64,000 bases of DNA, taken from the NCBI GenBank assembly GCA_020628095.1, contig JAHDFP010000006.1, forward strand, positions 1 through 64,000. The letters run 5' to 3'. Shown piece by piece: positions 63,682-64,000 of this stretch. The notes under the pieces are model-generated. The model had not been told where the DNA came from and ran no database searches. It was given only the letters and a program-made list of their open reading frames with translations. The position numbers and the translations under genes are program-made. Source of the DNA: Saprospiraceae bacterium. Lineage in GTDB: Bacteria; Bacteroidota; Bacteroidia; Chitinophagales; Saprospiraceae. Numbering within the stretch: the first letter of the stretch is position 1; each line of letters starts with the position of its first letter.

Positions 63682-64000
63682 ATGGCGGGCATATATATCC
63701 ATATTCCATTTTGTAAGAAAGCGTGCCATTATTGCAACTTTCATTTTAGCACGTCACTCAAATATAAAGATGCCATGATTCAGGCATTGCTCAAAGAGTT
63801 AGAGCTAAGACAAGACTATTTACAGAATGAAAGCATAGAAACGATCTACTTGGGGGGTGGTACGCCCTCTGTTCTAGATGTTAAGGATATCGAGCAGATG
63901 TTTACAGTTATCCAATGGTACTATAACATCTCATCTTTGCAAGAATGTACCTTAGAAGCTAATCCCGACGATCTTGATAAGGATTATATCTCTGACCTTA
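63682..64000 (+). CDS. hemW: Radical SAM heme chaperone HemW (5' part only)
   Basis: The reading frame opens at 63682 and runs past the window end; about 106 residues are seen. The start MAGIYIHIPFCKKACHYCNF contains the radical SAM CxxxCxxC-F, and ETIYLGGGTPSVL is the Gly-rich motif of the HemW/HemN group. The opening 'IHIPFC...C.YC.F' is typical of HemW, which gives heme to respiratory enzymes; HemN needs an extra N-terminal part. It is the only gene cut at the right edge. Confidence 0.93.
   Translation, partial: MAGIYIHIPFCKKACHYCNFHFSTSLKYKDAMIQALLKELELRQDYLQNESIETIYLGGGTPSVLDVKDIEQMFTVIQWYYNISSLQECTLEANPDDLDKDYISDL

Overview
The window is an AT-rich chromosomal segment of a Bacteroidota bacterium, most likely in or near the Saprospiria. 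The evidence is: three kinds of type IX secretion (T9SS) C-terminal signal (gliding-associated CHU_C, the Por-type 'type A' domain, and the coat-hanger-stack domain); many Sec signal peptides ending in AQ or SQ; a DUF6029/Omp28 pair; LytS/LytTR two-component pairs; an F-ATPase operon without beta and epsilon; starts without Shine-Dalgarno sequences; and TAnnTTTG-type -7 promoter elements. The genus is not proven.

Layout. 1-403 is the end of an rRNA operon (23S 3' end, 5S, terminator). 499-12734 holds an SCP2-like protein, a CHU_C adhesin, a 1197-residue FG-GAP/ASPIC/vanadium-haloperoxidase-like fusion, a frame-disrupted small gene, a GCS2-CBS ligase-like protein, a lipoprotein and the DUF6029/Omp28 pair. 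12789-17538 is a housekeeping operon (pheT, a small coiled-coil gene, zapA, rny). 18191-23446 is atpB-E-F-H-A-G, with a His-rich extension on subunit a and a terminator-like hairpin between the c and b genes. 23565-27604 has an AIM24-like protein, an amidohydrolase, a BLUF-like protein without the photoactive tyrosine, and mtaB.

27626-31790 holds secreted proteins (CHU_C repeat protein, a degenerate arylsulfotransferase-like protein, a small barrel). 31987-35057 is a probable operon of a three-repeat exported protein of unknown family with a LytS-type kinase and a LytTR regulator. A paralogue of the repeat protein at 41726-43000 is followed by a 17-bp perfect inverted repeat that ends 3 nt before the next start codon. 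35638-39825 is a four-gene minus-strand operon (SGNH hydrolase, DUF1801, DinB, PLP decarboxylase). 39990-41558 is an M28 peptidase.

46486-53471, all on the minus strand, is rich in protein quality-control functions: peroxiredoxin, ClpS, Aat, M16 and S41 peptidases, then a TPR-AAA ATPase overlapping a TPR membrane protein. 53600-56935 carries an EamA transporter, an O-methyltransferase and an intact arylsulfotransferase-like T9SS substrate. 57187-58311 is a lone PIN-like gene. 58440-61985 is a block (LytTR regulator, LytS kinase, two membrane proteins) bounded by two diverged direct copies of the 3' end of the Omp85-like gene at 61862-63622. The window ends inside hemW.

The best candidates for something not yet described are the repeat-protein/LytS/LytTR operon and its paralogue, the TPR-AAA/TPR-membrane pair, the direct-repeat-bounded signalling block, the Tyr-less BLUF protein and the hairpin at 43009-43074. 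No CRISPR array, transposase, integrase or tRNA gene was found.
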